DNA from: Aphodomonas sp964553125 | GTDB taxonomy: Bacteria; Bacillota; Clostridia; Christensenellales; Aristaeellaceae | Length of the DNA: 22,827 nt | Direction of reading: 5' to 3' | Assembly (NCBI GenBank): GCA_964553125.1 | Contig: CAZKJW010000028.1 | Location: 1 to 22,827, forward strand | The notes under the pieces: generated by a model | What the model saw: only the letters and a program-made list of their open reading frames with translations | What the model was told of the DNA's origin: nothing | Database searches by the model: none | Made by a program: the position numbers and the translations under genes | Shown: positions 14,859 to 22,819 of the stretch, piece by piece | How the letters are laid out: every line of letters begins with the position of its first letter | How positions within the stretch are numbered: position 1 is the first letter of the stretch

Positions 14859-16388
14859 TTACGGCCGTCCAATCCCACCCATGCGGAATTGAAGTGCCTC
14901 CGCCACATGCTTTGAGGCAATCGCGTCCACGCCCTCAAGGTCGGCGATTGTGCGGGCAATTTTCATCACGCGCGCCCTGCCGCGCATGGAAAGCCCCCAG
15001 CGCGCCGCGGCCATGGCCAGCAGCCGCTCGCTTTCGCTGTCGAGCGTGCAGAACCTTGAAAGCTGCCGTGCGCCGATCTGCGCATTTGCATACAGGCCGG
15101 CGCCTTCGTAGCGCTTCTGCTGGCGCTCCCGCGCCGCGCTGACGCGTTCGCGCACCTTCGCGCTCGTCTCGCCCGAGGTTTTCTCCCGAAGCGCCTCCTG
15201 CGGCACCTCGCCCACCTCTACGCGCAGGTCGATTCGGTCGAGCAGTGGCCCGCTCACCCGGCCCTGATACCGCTCCACCGCCTGCGGCGTGCAGCGGCAC
15301 GTATGCGTGCGGCTTCCCAGATATCCGCACGGACACGGGTTCATCGAAGCGACGAGCATCGCCCGCGCCGGATAGCTTGAGCGGCTGTTCGCGCGCGAAA
15401 TCGTCACGAAGCCGTCCTCGAGCGGCTGCCGCATCCCATCCAGCGTGTCGCGCTGAAACTCAGGCAGCTCGTCCAGAAACAACACGCCGTTGTGCGCCAG
15501 CGTGATCTCGCCCGGATGCGCGTCCCGTCCGCCGCCCACCAGCGCCGCAAGCGACGCCGAATGATGCGGCGCGCGGAAGGGGCGGCTTGTCAGCAGCCCC
15601 GCGCCCGGCGGCAGAATGCCCGCCGCGCTGTGAATGCGCGTGGTTTCAAGCGACTCCTCCAGCGTCATTTCCGGCAAAAGCCCCGGAAGGCACCGCGCCA
15701 GCATCGTTTTGCCCGTGCCGGGCGGCCCCACAAGCAGCAGCGAATGCGCGCCCGCCGCCGCAATTTCCAGCGCGCGCTTTGCAGCGCTCTGCCCGATGAC
15801 GAGCGAAAGCTCGTTTGCATCCTCATGCTGCCGCAGAAGCTCGGCGAATTGTTTCGGCGGCTGCGCCGCAATGGAAGCCTTGCCCTCCAGCGCGTCGGCC
15901 ACCTGCCGCAGGCTTTCCGCCGCAAACACCTGCGCGTCGCCCGAGCAGGCCAGCTCCGGCGCGTTCTGGCGCGGCACAAGCAGGCGCTTATACCCCTGCT
16001 GCACGGCCGAAAGCGCCATCGGCAGCGCGCCGCGCACCGGCGCAAGCTCGCCGCCCAGCGACAATTCGCCCAGCAGCACCATGCCCTCCGGCGGCGCGCC
16101 GTGCAGCTGCTCCGACGCATACAGAATCGCCAGCGCAATCGGCAGATCGAAAGACGGCCCCGTCTTTTTCGTATCCGCCGGCGCAAGGTTTACAATGATG
16201 CGCGTGAACGGCAGCGAAAACCCGCTGTTCGCCAGCGCCGCACGGACGCGCTCGCGGGATTCCTTCACCGCCGCGTCGGGCAGGCCGACGATATCAAAGC
16301 TGGGCATTCCGCCGGAAACATTGGCCTCCACCGTGACGGGATAGCCGCTGATTCCATCCAGCGCGAAGGACAGCACGCGCGCAAGCAT
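14859..16388 (-). CDS. comM: ComM/YifB family Mg-chelatase-like AAA+ ATPase, 509 aa
   Basis: In Vibrio and Acinetobacter ComM is a hexameric helicase that extends branch migration while incoming DNA is integrated; the Gram-positive versions are less studied. The N-terminal ChlI-type domain starts MLARVLSFALDGISGYPVTV and contains MPSFDIVGLPDAAVKESRER. Walker A GPPGTGKT is at 221-228, and Walker B is GVLFLDELPEF. The cysteine cluster CPCGYLG...TCRCTP is typical of the family, as is LDRIDLRVEV. The frame is open 68 codons further upstream, but the start at 16388 has AAGGAGG seven bases before it and matches the family N-terminus. Only 12 bp separate it from dprA; it is probably the first gene of the operon that ends after hslU. 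No clear promoter was found in the 59-bp gap before it. Confidence 0.95.
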   Translation of the reverse strand: MLARVLSFALDGISGYPVTVEANVSGGMPSFDIVGLPDAAVKESRERVRAALANSGFSLPFTRIIVNLAPADTKKTGPSFDLPIALAILYASEQLHGAPPEGMVLLGELSLGGELAPVRGALPMALSAVQQGYKRLLVPRQNAPELACSGDAQVFAAESLRQVADALEGKASIAAQPPKQFAELLRQHEDANELSLVIGQSAAKRALEIAAAGAHSLLLVGPPGTGKTMLARCLPGLLPEMTLEESLETTRIHSAAGILPPGAGLLTSRPFRAPHHSASLAALVGGGRDAHPGEITLAHNGVLFLDELPEFQRDTLDGMRQPLEDGFVTISRANSRSSYPARAMLVASMNPCPCGYLGSRTHTCRCTPQAVERYQGRVSGPLLDRIDLRVEVGEVPQEALREKTSGETSAKVRERVSAARERQQKRYEGAGLYANAQIGARQLSRFCTLDSESERLLAMAAARWGLSMRGRARVMKIARTIADLEGVDAIASKHVAEALQFRMGGIGRP

Positions 16389-16447
16389 GGCAAAACCTCC
16401 TTCGTATAGCAGGGCGCGCCGGGACGCGCCGAACGCGGCTGCGCCGC

Positions 16448-19400
16448 TCAGTAATACAGCCAGCCGCGATATTTCCAGCCGGGCAGCTTGAGGAAGCTGA
16501 ACCAGTTGATCGCATCCGCCCACCAGCGTGGGAACGGCACGCCCGTCGCAATGGGATAAAACGCTGCGAACAGGCAGACGGTCACGGCGCAATAGAAAAT
16601 CTCCGCCGCGCGCGCCTTTACGGCGTCCCGCCGCTCAAACCGTTCAAACGCATAGGCAATGGAAATCATCACGAACGGCAGGCTGCCGAAATAATGGTAG
16701 ATGAACATCGAGCGCGGCACGAGCACCCACGGCAGATACTGCGCGGCAAAGCCCGCGGCAATCAGCGCGGGAGCCGGATCGTCCGCCGTGGCGCAGTTCC
16801 ACAGGTTCTTCGCCGCACGGCAGAGCGTCCAGACAAACGCCGCCAGCCCGGCCCACCAGACGGCGGGGTTGCCCATGCACATAATGGACGCAACCTTGCC
16901 CGCGCCGGCAAAGTTCGTGCCGTTGTAGTAGTACATCGGCTTGAGAATGAGCGGCCACTCATACCACGGGGATTTGAAGGCGTGGTCGTCTCCGGAAAGG
17001 CCGGCATGGTAGTTGAAAATGCTCACCTGCGTGTCCCAGAAGCGCTTCCATGTCAGCCCGCCCTCCCACTTGAAGTGCGGAATGTAGCTGAAATAGTAAA
17101 TCGCAAACGGGATGAACACAAACACCGCAAAGCACACGGCGATGGTCACGCCCATCAGCTTCCAGAAATCGCGCGCCTTCGCCGCAGTGCGCCCGCCCTG
17201 CGCGACGCACCAGCGCCACTGCGCGATGTGCCGGAAGAAGCTGTAGAAGAACAGCACGGCCAGTCCCACGCTTGAGTACAGGCAAATCCACTTGCACGCC
17301 CAGCCGATGCCCATGAACAGCCCCGACAGCGCCAGCGGGATCAGCGTCTTATACCGATCGCGCAGGAGATTCATCTGCAAGTAGCGGAACATGAACAGGA
17401 ACATGAGCATGATGAACAGCACCGCATAGCTGTCAATAGTGGCGATGCGCGTCTGCGTCAGGTGCATCATGTCAAACGCCATGACAAACGCCGCAAGGAA
17501 CGCCCAGCGCGGCTTGCGCAGCATCACCAGCGCCAGCGCGTAAATTGCGGGAATCATCAGCACGCCCGTCATCGCGCCGAAGAACCGCCAGCCAAACGGC
17601 GTCATGCCGAATAGCTTGATGCCCAGCATGATGAAAATCTTGCCCAGCGGCGGATGCGTCCACTCATAAATGGACATGCCGTGCGCAAGCTCGTAGCCCG
17701 TGCGCGCGTGATAGATTTCATCGAAGTAGGTGCCGTTATAGTAGCCCGGCTCGTCGCAGACGGTCTCCGGCTCGTCGCACAGAAGCCACGGATCGCTCGC
17801 GTTCTCCACGCGCGCGCCCTCCGAGCGCACGTCCGCAACCGGCAGCGTCTCGCCCTCTGCCGTGCGGAACACGATTTCCATCACGTTCACCGCCGGGCCG
17901 TTCGCCGTCAGACGCGCATAGCGCGCCGAAGACAGAATCCGCTCGTCCGTCCAGCTGCTCGCCGCGCCCTGCGCGTCCAGCACCGCGCGCATGAGATATT
18001 TCCAACGGAAGCACTCGCCCGCGTCCAGCTCGGCCGGGTATTCCTCCGTCCATGTCGCGCCGTCGTCGGAGAAGGCGAGGGAGAAATTGCGCGTGGTGAT
18101 TTCGCCGTAGTAGAGCACGTAGAACTCGCGCGTCTCGCCCAGATCGAACGTGACCGTCTCCGACGCGCCCGTGCTCGACCACACGGTCTGCGGCGCTTTC
18201 GTGGAGCCGAGGCCGATAAACGCCACGCACGCATACGCCGCCGTCAGCGCAAGAAGCGCAAGCGTCTGCCGTTTGCTCGGCTTCGGCACGGGCTGCGTTT
18301 TTTCATCAAACGGGTTTTTCTTCGGGGGCGCTTCGCGCCGCTTCGGTTTGCGCGGCAGGGCGCGGGTTTGATTGTCCAGCGCCGTCCATGCGACCAGCGC
18401 GCACAGCGCGATGTTCATTGCGGAAATCACGCCCGCCTGCCAGCCGTACAGTTCCATCAGATACGGGTCCTGCAAAACCATCGCGCAGTTGAGATACAGC
18501 GTCACCGAATAGCCGACGAACGCATACAGCAGCCGTGCGTCGCGGCGGCGGATATACGCCATGAGAAGCAGCGCCAGCGCCGGGAACAGATACCGCTCGT
18601 GCATCTTCACGCCAAAGAGATACAGCAGCATATAGCACAGCGCGCCGCACAGCGACAGATCGGCATGTTCCGAGCGCTTCCAGTATAGCGCCAGCGAACC
18701 GGCAACGGCGAGCACGGTGAGAATCGTTCCCAGCGTGCCGTAGGAAACGCCCAGCAGCGTTTCCGTCAGCGGCGTCCAGTTCGCGCCGATGAGGTAATAG
18801 AAGTTCGCCGCGTTCAGCGTCGCATACGGGTAGGAACCCAGCGTCGCCGTATAGAGTTCAAAAATCCACGTGACCGGCTTGCCCCATGCAAACGGCAGCA
18901 GCATCACAACGGCCGCGGCCAGCGCGTAGGCAAGTCCCTTGAGTGCGTTCTTCAGCTGCCCCTTGCTGCGCACAAGCGCCACAAGCCCCAGCGGCGCGGC
19001 CATAAGCGCCTGCGGCTTCATCAGTGCCGTCACCACGAACACGGGCAGCGCGGCTTTCCAGTTGTTCTCCTGCGCGAGGCACACGGTCAAAAGCAGGCCG
19101 AGCACCATCACGCCGTCCACCTGCCCCCACACGGCGCTGTCCACCAGCACCGCCGGGGACACGGCATACAGCGCGGCGAGCAGCCACGCCGCCGTCTCTC
19201 CAAGGCGCTTGCGCGCCAGCTTCCAGAGAAGATACGCCGCGCCCACATCGCACAGCGACGGCACCAGCCGCAAAAGCACGCGCGCCGTCGCAGAGCCGAC
19301 ACCCGCGCCCGTCAGATTCAGCAGCGCGCCGACCGGCCAGAGCAGATACAGATACCCCGGCGGGTAATCGCAGAAGCTGACCGAATCATAGAATGCGTTC

Positions 19401-20245
19401 GGCCCCGCGTTCGCCATGGCGACCGCCCACGCATAGAAGCAGTTGTTGTCCGTGTCATAGCCCGTGTATTGCACCGCCAGCACAATGCGCAGCACCAGCG
19501 CAAGCGCCAGCAGCAGGCCGAGCATCAGCTTCGGGCGGAAATTGCGCGCATCGCGCAGCAGCCACAGCGCGGCAGCCGCCAGCACAAACAGCAGCGCCCA
19601 CGGATAAATCGCCGCGTTTTTCTCCGTCTCCACGATGATCTCGTCCGCGGCGGCATTGTTGTAATACTGCGTATAGTCCGTCAGCAGAATCAGCAGCTCG
19701 CCGTCAGGCGCGGCGTCGGCGCGCTCCATGCGCACGTCGGCAAACCACGCCTTGCCGGTGTTGTCGGCGCTGTAATCGCCAAGCCGCGCGGCCAGAACGA
19801 GGCTGCGCTGATCCATATCCGTCTTCACCCAGCATTCCAGCCGGACAAACTCGCCCTTCGTGTCCCACACCTGCGGAAACTCCGCATAGCTTTGCAGCAC
19901 GGAAACGGACGCGCCGCCCGCATCCGTCGGGATGCCCTCGGCGCGCACCAGCGCGGAAAGATGATAGATCGTCTCCGGCTCCACCGCCACTTCCTGAATG
20001 AAGCGTGCGTCGTTGGAGGCGACGTTTTCAACGATGGCGCATTCGCGCCCGTCGGGGCCTTCCGGCGCAATGCTCCAATAGCTCACGCCCTCGTCGCGCA
20101 GCCATGCGTCCTTCGCCCAGCCGGACGGCCAGCCGGTTTCGTCCGTCGCGGCAAAATCGCCGTTTGTCAGCATGTTTTCCTCTGCCTGCGCGCCCAGAGG
20201 CACAAGCATCAGCAGACACAAAAACAGGGACACGAGTTTTCGCAT
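16448..20245 (-). CDS. Two-module GT-C/PMT (GT39-like) membrane glycosyltransferase with lectin-like domains, 1265 aa
   Basis: GT-C enzymes move sugars from polyprenyl-phosphate carriers onto acceptors outside the membrane; PMT members glycosylate proteins. A Sec signal (residues 1-22) precedes a jelly-roll-like domain (23-180) resembling a carbohydrate-binding module (NMLTNGDFAATDETGWPSGW). The first membrane module (about 215-625) shows GYDTDNN (262-268), DYPPGY (293-298), WGQVDG and MHERYLFP (548-555). A basic loop (629-660) and one helix lead to a discoidin-like beta domain (about 685-815). The second module (about 838-1265) is PMT-like, with FDEIYHARTG (841-850), HPPLGK (864-869) and TRIATIDSY. 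The ATG at 20245 has GGGAGG five bases upstream; the ORF extends eight codons further without a site. Donor and acceptor are unknown. It has its own promoter. Confidence 0.88.
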   Translation of the reverse strand: MRKLVSLFLCLLMLVPLGAQAEENMLTNGDFAATDETGWPSGWAKDAWLRDEGVSYWSIAPEGPDGRECAIVENVASNDARFIQEVAVEPETIYHLSALVRAEGIPTDAGGASVSVLQSYAEFPQVWDTKGEFVRLECWVKTDMDQRSLVLAARLGDYSADNTGKAWFADVRMERADAAPDGELLILLTDYTQYYNNAAADEIIVETEKNAAIYPWALLFVLAAAALWLLRDARNFRPKLMLGLLLALALVLRIVLAVQYTGYDTDNNCFYAWAVAMANAGPNAFYDSVSFCDYPPGYLYLLWPVGALLNLTGAGVGSATARVLLRLVPSLCDVGAAYLLWKLARKRLGETAAWLLAALYAVSPAVLVDSAVWGQVDGVMVLGLLLTVCLAQENNWKAALPVFVVTALMKPQALMAAPLGLVALVRSKGQLKNALKGLAYALAAAVVMLLPFAWGKPVTWIFELYTATLGSYPYATLNAANFYYLIGANWTPLTETLLGVSYGTLGTILTVLAVAGSLALYWKRSEHADLSLCGALCYMLLYLFGVKMHERYLFPALALLLMAYIRRRDARLLYAFVGYSVTLYLNCAMVLQDPYLMELYGWQAGVISAMNIALCALVAWTALDNQTRALPRKPKRREAPPKKNPFDEKTQPVPKPSKRQTLALLALTAAYACVAFIGLGSTKAPQTVWSSTGASETVTFDLGETREFYVLYYGEITTRNFSLAFSDDGATWTEEYPAELDAGECFRWKYLMRAVLDAQGAASSWTDERILSSARYARLTANGPAVNVMEIVFRTAEGETLPVADVRSEGARVENASDPWLLCDEPETVCDEPGYYNGTYFDEIYHARTGYELAHGMSIYEWTHPPLGKIFIMLGIKLFGMTPFGWRFFGAMTGVLMIPAIYALALVMLRKPRWAFLAAFVMAFDMMHLTQTRIATIDSYAVLFIMLMFLFMFRYLQMNLLRDRYKTLIPLALSGLFMGIGWACKWICLYSSVGLAVLFFYSFFRHIAQWRWCVAQGGRTAAKARDFWKLMGVTIAVCFAVFVFIPFAIYYFSYIPHFKWEGGLTWKRFWDTQVSIFNYHAGLSGDDHAFKSPWYEWPLILKPMYYYNGTNFAGAGKVASIMCMGNPAVWWAGLAAFVWTLCRAAKNLWNCATADDPAPALIAAGFAAQYLPWVLVPRSMFIYHYFGSLPFVMISIAYAFERFERRDAVKARAAEIFYCAVTVCLFAAFYPIATGVPFPRWWADAINWFSFLKLPGWKYRGWLYY

Positions 20246-20281
20246 AAACGCCTCCCGAAAAAATTCCATGATCCTATATGT

Positions 20282-20310
20282 ACTTTACTGTACTATTTAA
20301 CGCGTTTCAA
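20282..20310 (-). promoter_or_regulatory. Candidate sigma-A promoter of the glycosyltransferase gene
   Basis: On the minus strand TTGAAA (20310-20305), a 17-bp spacer and TAAAGT (20287-20282) lie 37 bp before the ATG. The area is AT-rich relative to the flanks, and the terminator of yraN lies just upstream, so the gene needs its own promoter. Confidence 0.55.
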
Positions 20311-20364
20311 GTCTCTATGCATCCCGAATCCAGGAAAATCTTGTGAATTTTTGGAAAACTCCGC

Positions 20365-20401
20365 AAAAAAAGCCGCCGAAGCATCCTGCATTTCGACGGC
20401 T
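20365..20401 (-). terminator. Terminator after yraN
   Basis: On the minus strand AGCCGTCGAA (20401-20392) pairs with TTCGGCGGCT (20380-20371), with one T-G pair, and a run of T residues (20371-20365) follows. It ends the rbgA-rnhB-yraN transcript. Confidence 0.9.
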
Positions 20402-20416
20402 TGACCGATTTTTGTT

Positions 20417-20773
20417 TTATTCCGTGTAATCAAAAGCCGCTTTGATGTGCGCAATGCCCGCCGGCGTAACCTCCGCCACGTCGAAGCGCACGGCGGCGTC
20501 TCCAAGCCCGTTCTCCTGCAAATAGCGCAGCGCCGCGCGGCAGATGCGCCGCCGCTTTGCGAGCGTGACGCGCTCCCGCGGCGCGCCGTGCGGCGTTTCC
20601 GCCGACGCCGATGCTTTCACCTCGACGAACACGATGCACTCGCCCTCGCGCGCAATCACGTCAATCTCCGCGCCGCGCACGGCGTAGTTGCGCGCAAGGA
20701 TTGTCATGCCCTGCGCAGCCAGAAACGCGGCCGCCGCCGCTTCGGCTTCCCGCCCGAACGACACGCTGCTCAT
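20417..20773 (-). CDS. YraN family (UPF0102) nuclease-like protein, 118 aa
   Basis: UPF0102/YraN proteins are small members of the restriction-endonuclease-like fold, often encoded next to rnhB, comM and dprA; their role is not settled, with links to DNA processing or recombination. The pattern is complete: FGREAEAAAAAFLAAQGMTI, ARNYAVRGAEIDVIA (Glu and Asp of the predicted metal site) and FVEVKA (Glu and Lys), with the usual G-E-I-D-L-I appearing as AEIDVI. The length matches the family. The ATG at 20773 overlaps the rnhB stop (ATGA) and has no clear ribosome binding site, so translation is probably coupled to rnhB. A strong terminator follows. Confidence 0.93.
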   Translation of the reverse strand: MSSVSFGREAEAAAAAFLAAQGMTILARNYAVRGAEIDVIAREGECIVFVEVKASASAETPHGAPRERVTLAKRRRICRAALRYLQENGLGDAAVRFDVAEVTPAGIAHIKAAFDYTE

Positions 20774-21387
20774 ACGAACTTGCGGATGAACAGCGCGCGA
20801 TGCTCAGGGCACGGGCCATATTGCCGCAGGGCGGCAATGTGTTCCGCCGTGCCGTAGCCCTTGTGCTTTGCAAAGCCGTACTGCGGGTACTGCCCGTCCA
20901 ATTCGCGCATGAGCCGGTCGCGCGAAACCTTCGCCAGAATGGCCGCCGCCGCAATCGAGTAGCACAGCGCGTCGCCGTGAACGATGGCGCGCTGCTCGCC
21001 CCGCACGTCCAGCCCGTCCACCGTGCCGTCCACGAGGAACAGGCCGCACGGCGCATCCGCCGCCGCGCGCGACATGGCCAGCCGCGTCGCGCCAAGGATG
21101 TTGAGTTCGTCAATCTCCCGCGCAGAGGCAAACCCCACCCGCGCATAAACGGCTGTTTCGAGAATCTGCTCGTAGAGCGCTTCGCGCTTTTTCTCCGAAA
21201 TCTTTTTGGAATCGTCCACGCCGGGAAGCAGCGGCTCGGCAGGCATGATGCAGCAGCCCGCCGCAACCGGCCCGGCCAGCGGCCCGCGTCCCGCCTCGTC
21301 GATGCCCGCGAACACAATCCCCTGCGCCCACAGGCCGCGATCCATCTCGGTGATTTCGCTCAATCGCTCGGCTGCTGTTTTTCGCAC
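20770..21387 (-). CDS. rnhB: Ribonuclease HII, 205 aa
   Basis: RNase HII cuts RNA in RNA-DNA hybrids and starts removal of single ribonucleotides from DNA. The first catalytic pair is Asp30-Glu31 in GIDEAGRGPLAGPVAAG. DDSKKISEKKREALYEQI, LVDGTVDGL and YSIAAAAILAKVSRDRLM contain the other conserved positions. The C-terminus YGFAKHKGYGTAEHIAALRQ is typical. The frame is open 40 codons further upstream, but those overlap rbgA in another frame and look unlike the family. GTG at 21387 has GGAGG (21399-21395) seven bases before it and gives a normal length, so I take it as the start. The gene overlaps the end of rbgA by 28 bases and the start of yraN by four. Confidence 0.95.
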   Translation of the reverse strand: MRKTAAERLSEITEMDRGLWAQGIVFAGIDEAGRGPLAGPVAAGCCIMPAEPLLPGVDDSKKISEKKREALYEQILETAVYARVGFASAREIDELNILGATRLAMSRAAADAPCGLFLVDGTVDGLDVRGEQRAIVHGDALCYSIAAAAILAKVSRDRLMRELDGQYPQYGFAKHKGYGTAEHIAALRQYGPCPEHRALFIRKFV

Positions 21388-22223
21388 GGCGCTTCCTCCA
21401 GTGTCAGTCTGCCCAGCTTGCCCGCGCGGAACTCGTCCAGCACAATGGACGCCGCGCGCTCGGTGTCCAGCACGCCGCCGGAAAGCAGGAACCCGCGTCC
21501 GCGGCACACCGCCTCCAGAAGCTCCGGCGTTTCAGGCAGCGGCTGCTTGAGGTGAAACCTGTCCGTCACGGCCTCGGGGCGGCTTTGCAGCATCGCCTCC
21601 AGAAGCGACGTCGCCAGCGCCTCGGTATCCAGAATCTGATCGCGGATCGTGCCCAGCCACGCCAGATGCTGTGCGGCGGTTTTGTCGTCCAGCCGCGGCC
21701 AGAGCAGACCGGGCGTGTCGAGCAGCTCCAGGTAGGGCGAAATGCGCACCCACTGGTTGGAGCGCGTCACGCCGGGCCTGTCGCCCACGACGGCCACCGG
21801 CGTTCCGTTGAGGCGGTTGATGAACGTCGATTTGCCCACGTTCGGCACGCCGACCACCATGCAGCGCACGGTCTTTTTCACGCCGCGCGCCGCCTGCCGC
21901 TCCACGAGCGGCGCGGTGAGCTTTTCGATGCGCCGAAGCGCCTCCTTCGCCTTGCCGCGGGAAGCGTCGTAGGCCATGGCCTCCTGATTGTGCGCCGCAA
22001 AATAGGAAAGCCAGCGCGAGGTTGCCGCGCCGTCGGCAAGGTCGGACTTGCCCAGAATGAGCAGCCGCCGCTTGCCGCGCGCAAGCGAGATCAGCTCCGG
22101 GTTGCGGCTGGAGTAGGGCAGGCGCGCGTCGCACAGCTCGATGACGACGTCCACGCGCTTGAGCTGATCGCCCAGAAGGCGCTTTGCGCGCGCCATATGT
22201 CCGGGATACCACTGGATCTGCAT
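21360..22223 (-). CDS. rbgA: RbgA (YlqF), ribosome biogenesis GTPase, 287 aa
   Basis: RbgA is an essential GTPase in B. subtilis that acts late in 50S subunit assembly. The N-terminus MQIQWYPGHMARAKR is diagnostic. The G motifs are in circularly permuted order: G4 first (residues 58-61), then G1 GVPNVGKST (126-134) and G3 DTPG (170-173). GDRPGVTRSNQWV is the switch region. The C-terminal domain with GFLLSGGVLD and FRAGKLGRLTLE is as in B. subtilis. The G4 motif reads GKSD instead of NKxD, losing the asparagine that normally reads guanine. The start at 22223 has AAAGGAGA five to six bases upstream. It lies between rplS and rnhB, the classical order. Confidence 0.96.
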   Translation of the reverse strand: MQIQWYPGHMARAKRLLGDQLKRVDVVIELCDARLPYSSRNPELISLARGKRRLLILGKSDLADGAATSRWLSYFAAHNQEAMAYDASRGKAKEALRRIEKLTAPLVERQAARGVKKTVRCMVVGVPNVGKSTFINRLNGTPVAVVGDRPGVTRSNQWVRISPYLELLDTPGLLWPRLDDKTAAQHLAWLGTIRDQILDTEALATSLLEAMLQSRPEAVTDRFHLKQPLPETPELLEAVCRGRGFLLSGGVLDTERAASIVLDEFRAGKLGRLTLEEAPCEKQQPSD

Positions 22224-22261
22224 AACGGTCTCCTTTGAAGCGGAAGGTAGCGGAGGCGCGG

Positions 22262-22290
22262 GTTTTCATCCGCGCATATGCGCGGAAAAC
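22262..22290. repeat. Long palindrome between rplS and rbgA
   Basis: TCCGCGCATATGCGCGGA (22269-22286) is an 18-bp perfect palindrome. GTTTTC to its left and GAAAAC to its right extend the arms after a small bulge. It lies in the 84 bp between the rplS terminator and rbgA, so it could form a hairpin in the rbgA leader or bind a dimeric protein. Confidence 0.55.
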
Positions 22291-22307
22291 AGATCCGCTC
22301 TCTGCAA

Positions 22308-22341
22308 AAGAAAAAGCTGTTATGCCAACGGCATAGCAGCT
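22308..22341 (-). terminator. Terminator after rplS
   Basis: On the minus strand AGCTGCTATGCC (22341-22330) pairs with GGCATAACAGCT (22326-22315) with one mismatch, followed by a T-rich tract (22315-22308). It lies 14 bp past the rplS stop and separates rplS from rbgA, perhaps incompletely. Confidence 0.83.
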
Positions 22342-22355
22342 CAAAGCGTTTGGCT

Positions 22356-22706
22356 TTAGCGGTCGCGCAGTTCCTTGATCTTGGCGGCCTTGCCGGACAG
22401 GTTGCGCAGATAGTACAGCTTCGCGCGGCGAACCTTACCACGGCGGAGAACCACGATGTGGTCAACGCGGGGGCTATGCAGCGGGAAGGTGCGCTCCACG
22501 CCGATGCCGTAGGAAACGCGGCGCACGGTGAACGTCTCGCGGACGCTGCCGTTGCGGCGGGCGATCACGGTGCCTTCAAACGCCTGAAGGCGCTCACGGC
22601 TGCCTTCGACAACCTTCACGAACACGCGGACGGTGTCGCCCACGCGGAACGCGGGGATGTCAGTGCGGAGCTGTTCGCGCTCCAGAGTGCGGATAATTTC
22701 GTTCAT
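22356..22706 (-). CDS. rplS: 50S ribosomal protein L19, 116 aa
   Basis: L19 sits at the interface of the two ribosomal subunits. The sequence MNEIIRTLEREQLRTDIPAF, then FRVGDTVRVFVKVVEGSRER, FEGTVIARRNG and VRRVSYGIGVERTFPLHSPR is the standard L19 pattern, with GKVRRAKLYYLRNLSGKAAK near the C-terminus. The length of 116 is typical. The ATG at 22706 has a strong AAGGAGG six bases upstream. A consensus-like promoter precedes it with a leader of about 78 nt, and a terminator follows. Confidence 0.99.
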   Translation of the reverse strand: MNEIIRTLEREQLRTDIPAFRVGDTVRVFVKVVEGSRERLQAFEGTVIARRNGSVRETFTVRRVSYGIGVERTFPLHSPRVDHIVVLRRGKVRRAKLYYLRNLSGKAAKIKELRDR

Positions 22707-22784
22707 GGGGATCCTCCTTAAATTGTCAGACGTTCATGCCCGGGCCAAAGATGTTGCCGGCAGCGGACCGCCCGAATTCATGCG
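22707..22784 (-). promoter_or_regulatory. 5' leader of rplS, possible autoregulatory region
   Basis: The leader between the predicted transcription start (near 22784) and the ATG is GC-rich and can form short stems (for instance GGGC with GCCC). Many Bacillota have an L19-binding leader before rplS, but I could not match the known consensus here. Confidence 0.25.
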
Positions 22785-22790
22785 GATGCA

Positions 22791-22819
22791 ATTATAGCAT
22801 AGAAAGCAAGGCTTGGCAA
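22791..22819 (-). promoter_or_regulatory. Sigma-A promoter of rplS
   Basis: On the minus strand TTGCCA (22819-22814), a 17-bp spacer and a perfect TATAAT (22796-22791) precede the gene. The start codon is 84 bp from the -10 box. Confidence 0.88.

Noticed and set aside
16389..16447. TATAC with upstream TG before comM as an extended -10 promoter
   Set aside because: Transcription would begin at or inside the ribosome binding site, leaving no usable leader, and no -35 box is seen.
16389..16592. 68-codon upstream extension of comM
   Set aside because: It overlaps the 3' end of the glycosyltransferase gene, and the family start MLARVLSFALDG follows a strong ribosome binding site.
21388..21507. 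40-codon upstream extension of rnhB
   Set aside because: It overlaps rbgA in another frame and is Arg/Gly-rich without family similarity; GTG at 21387 has a strong ribosome binding site.
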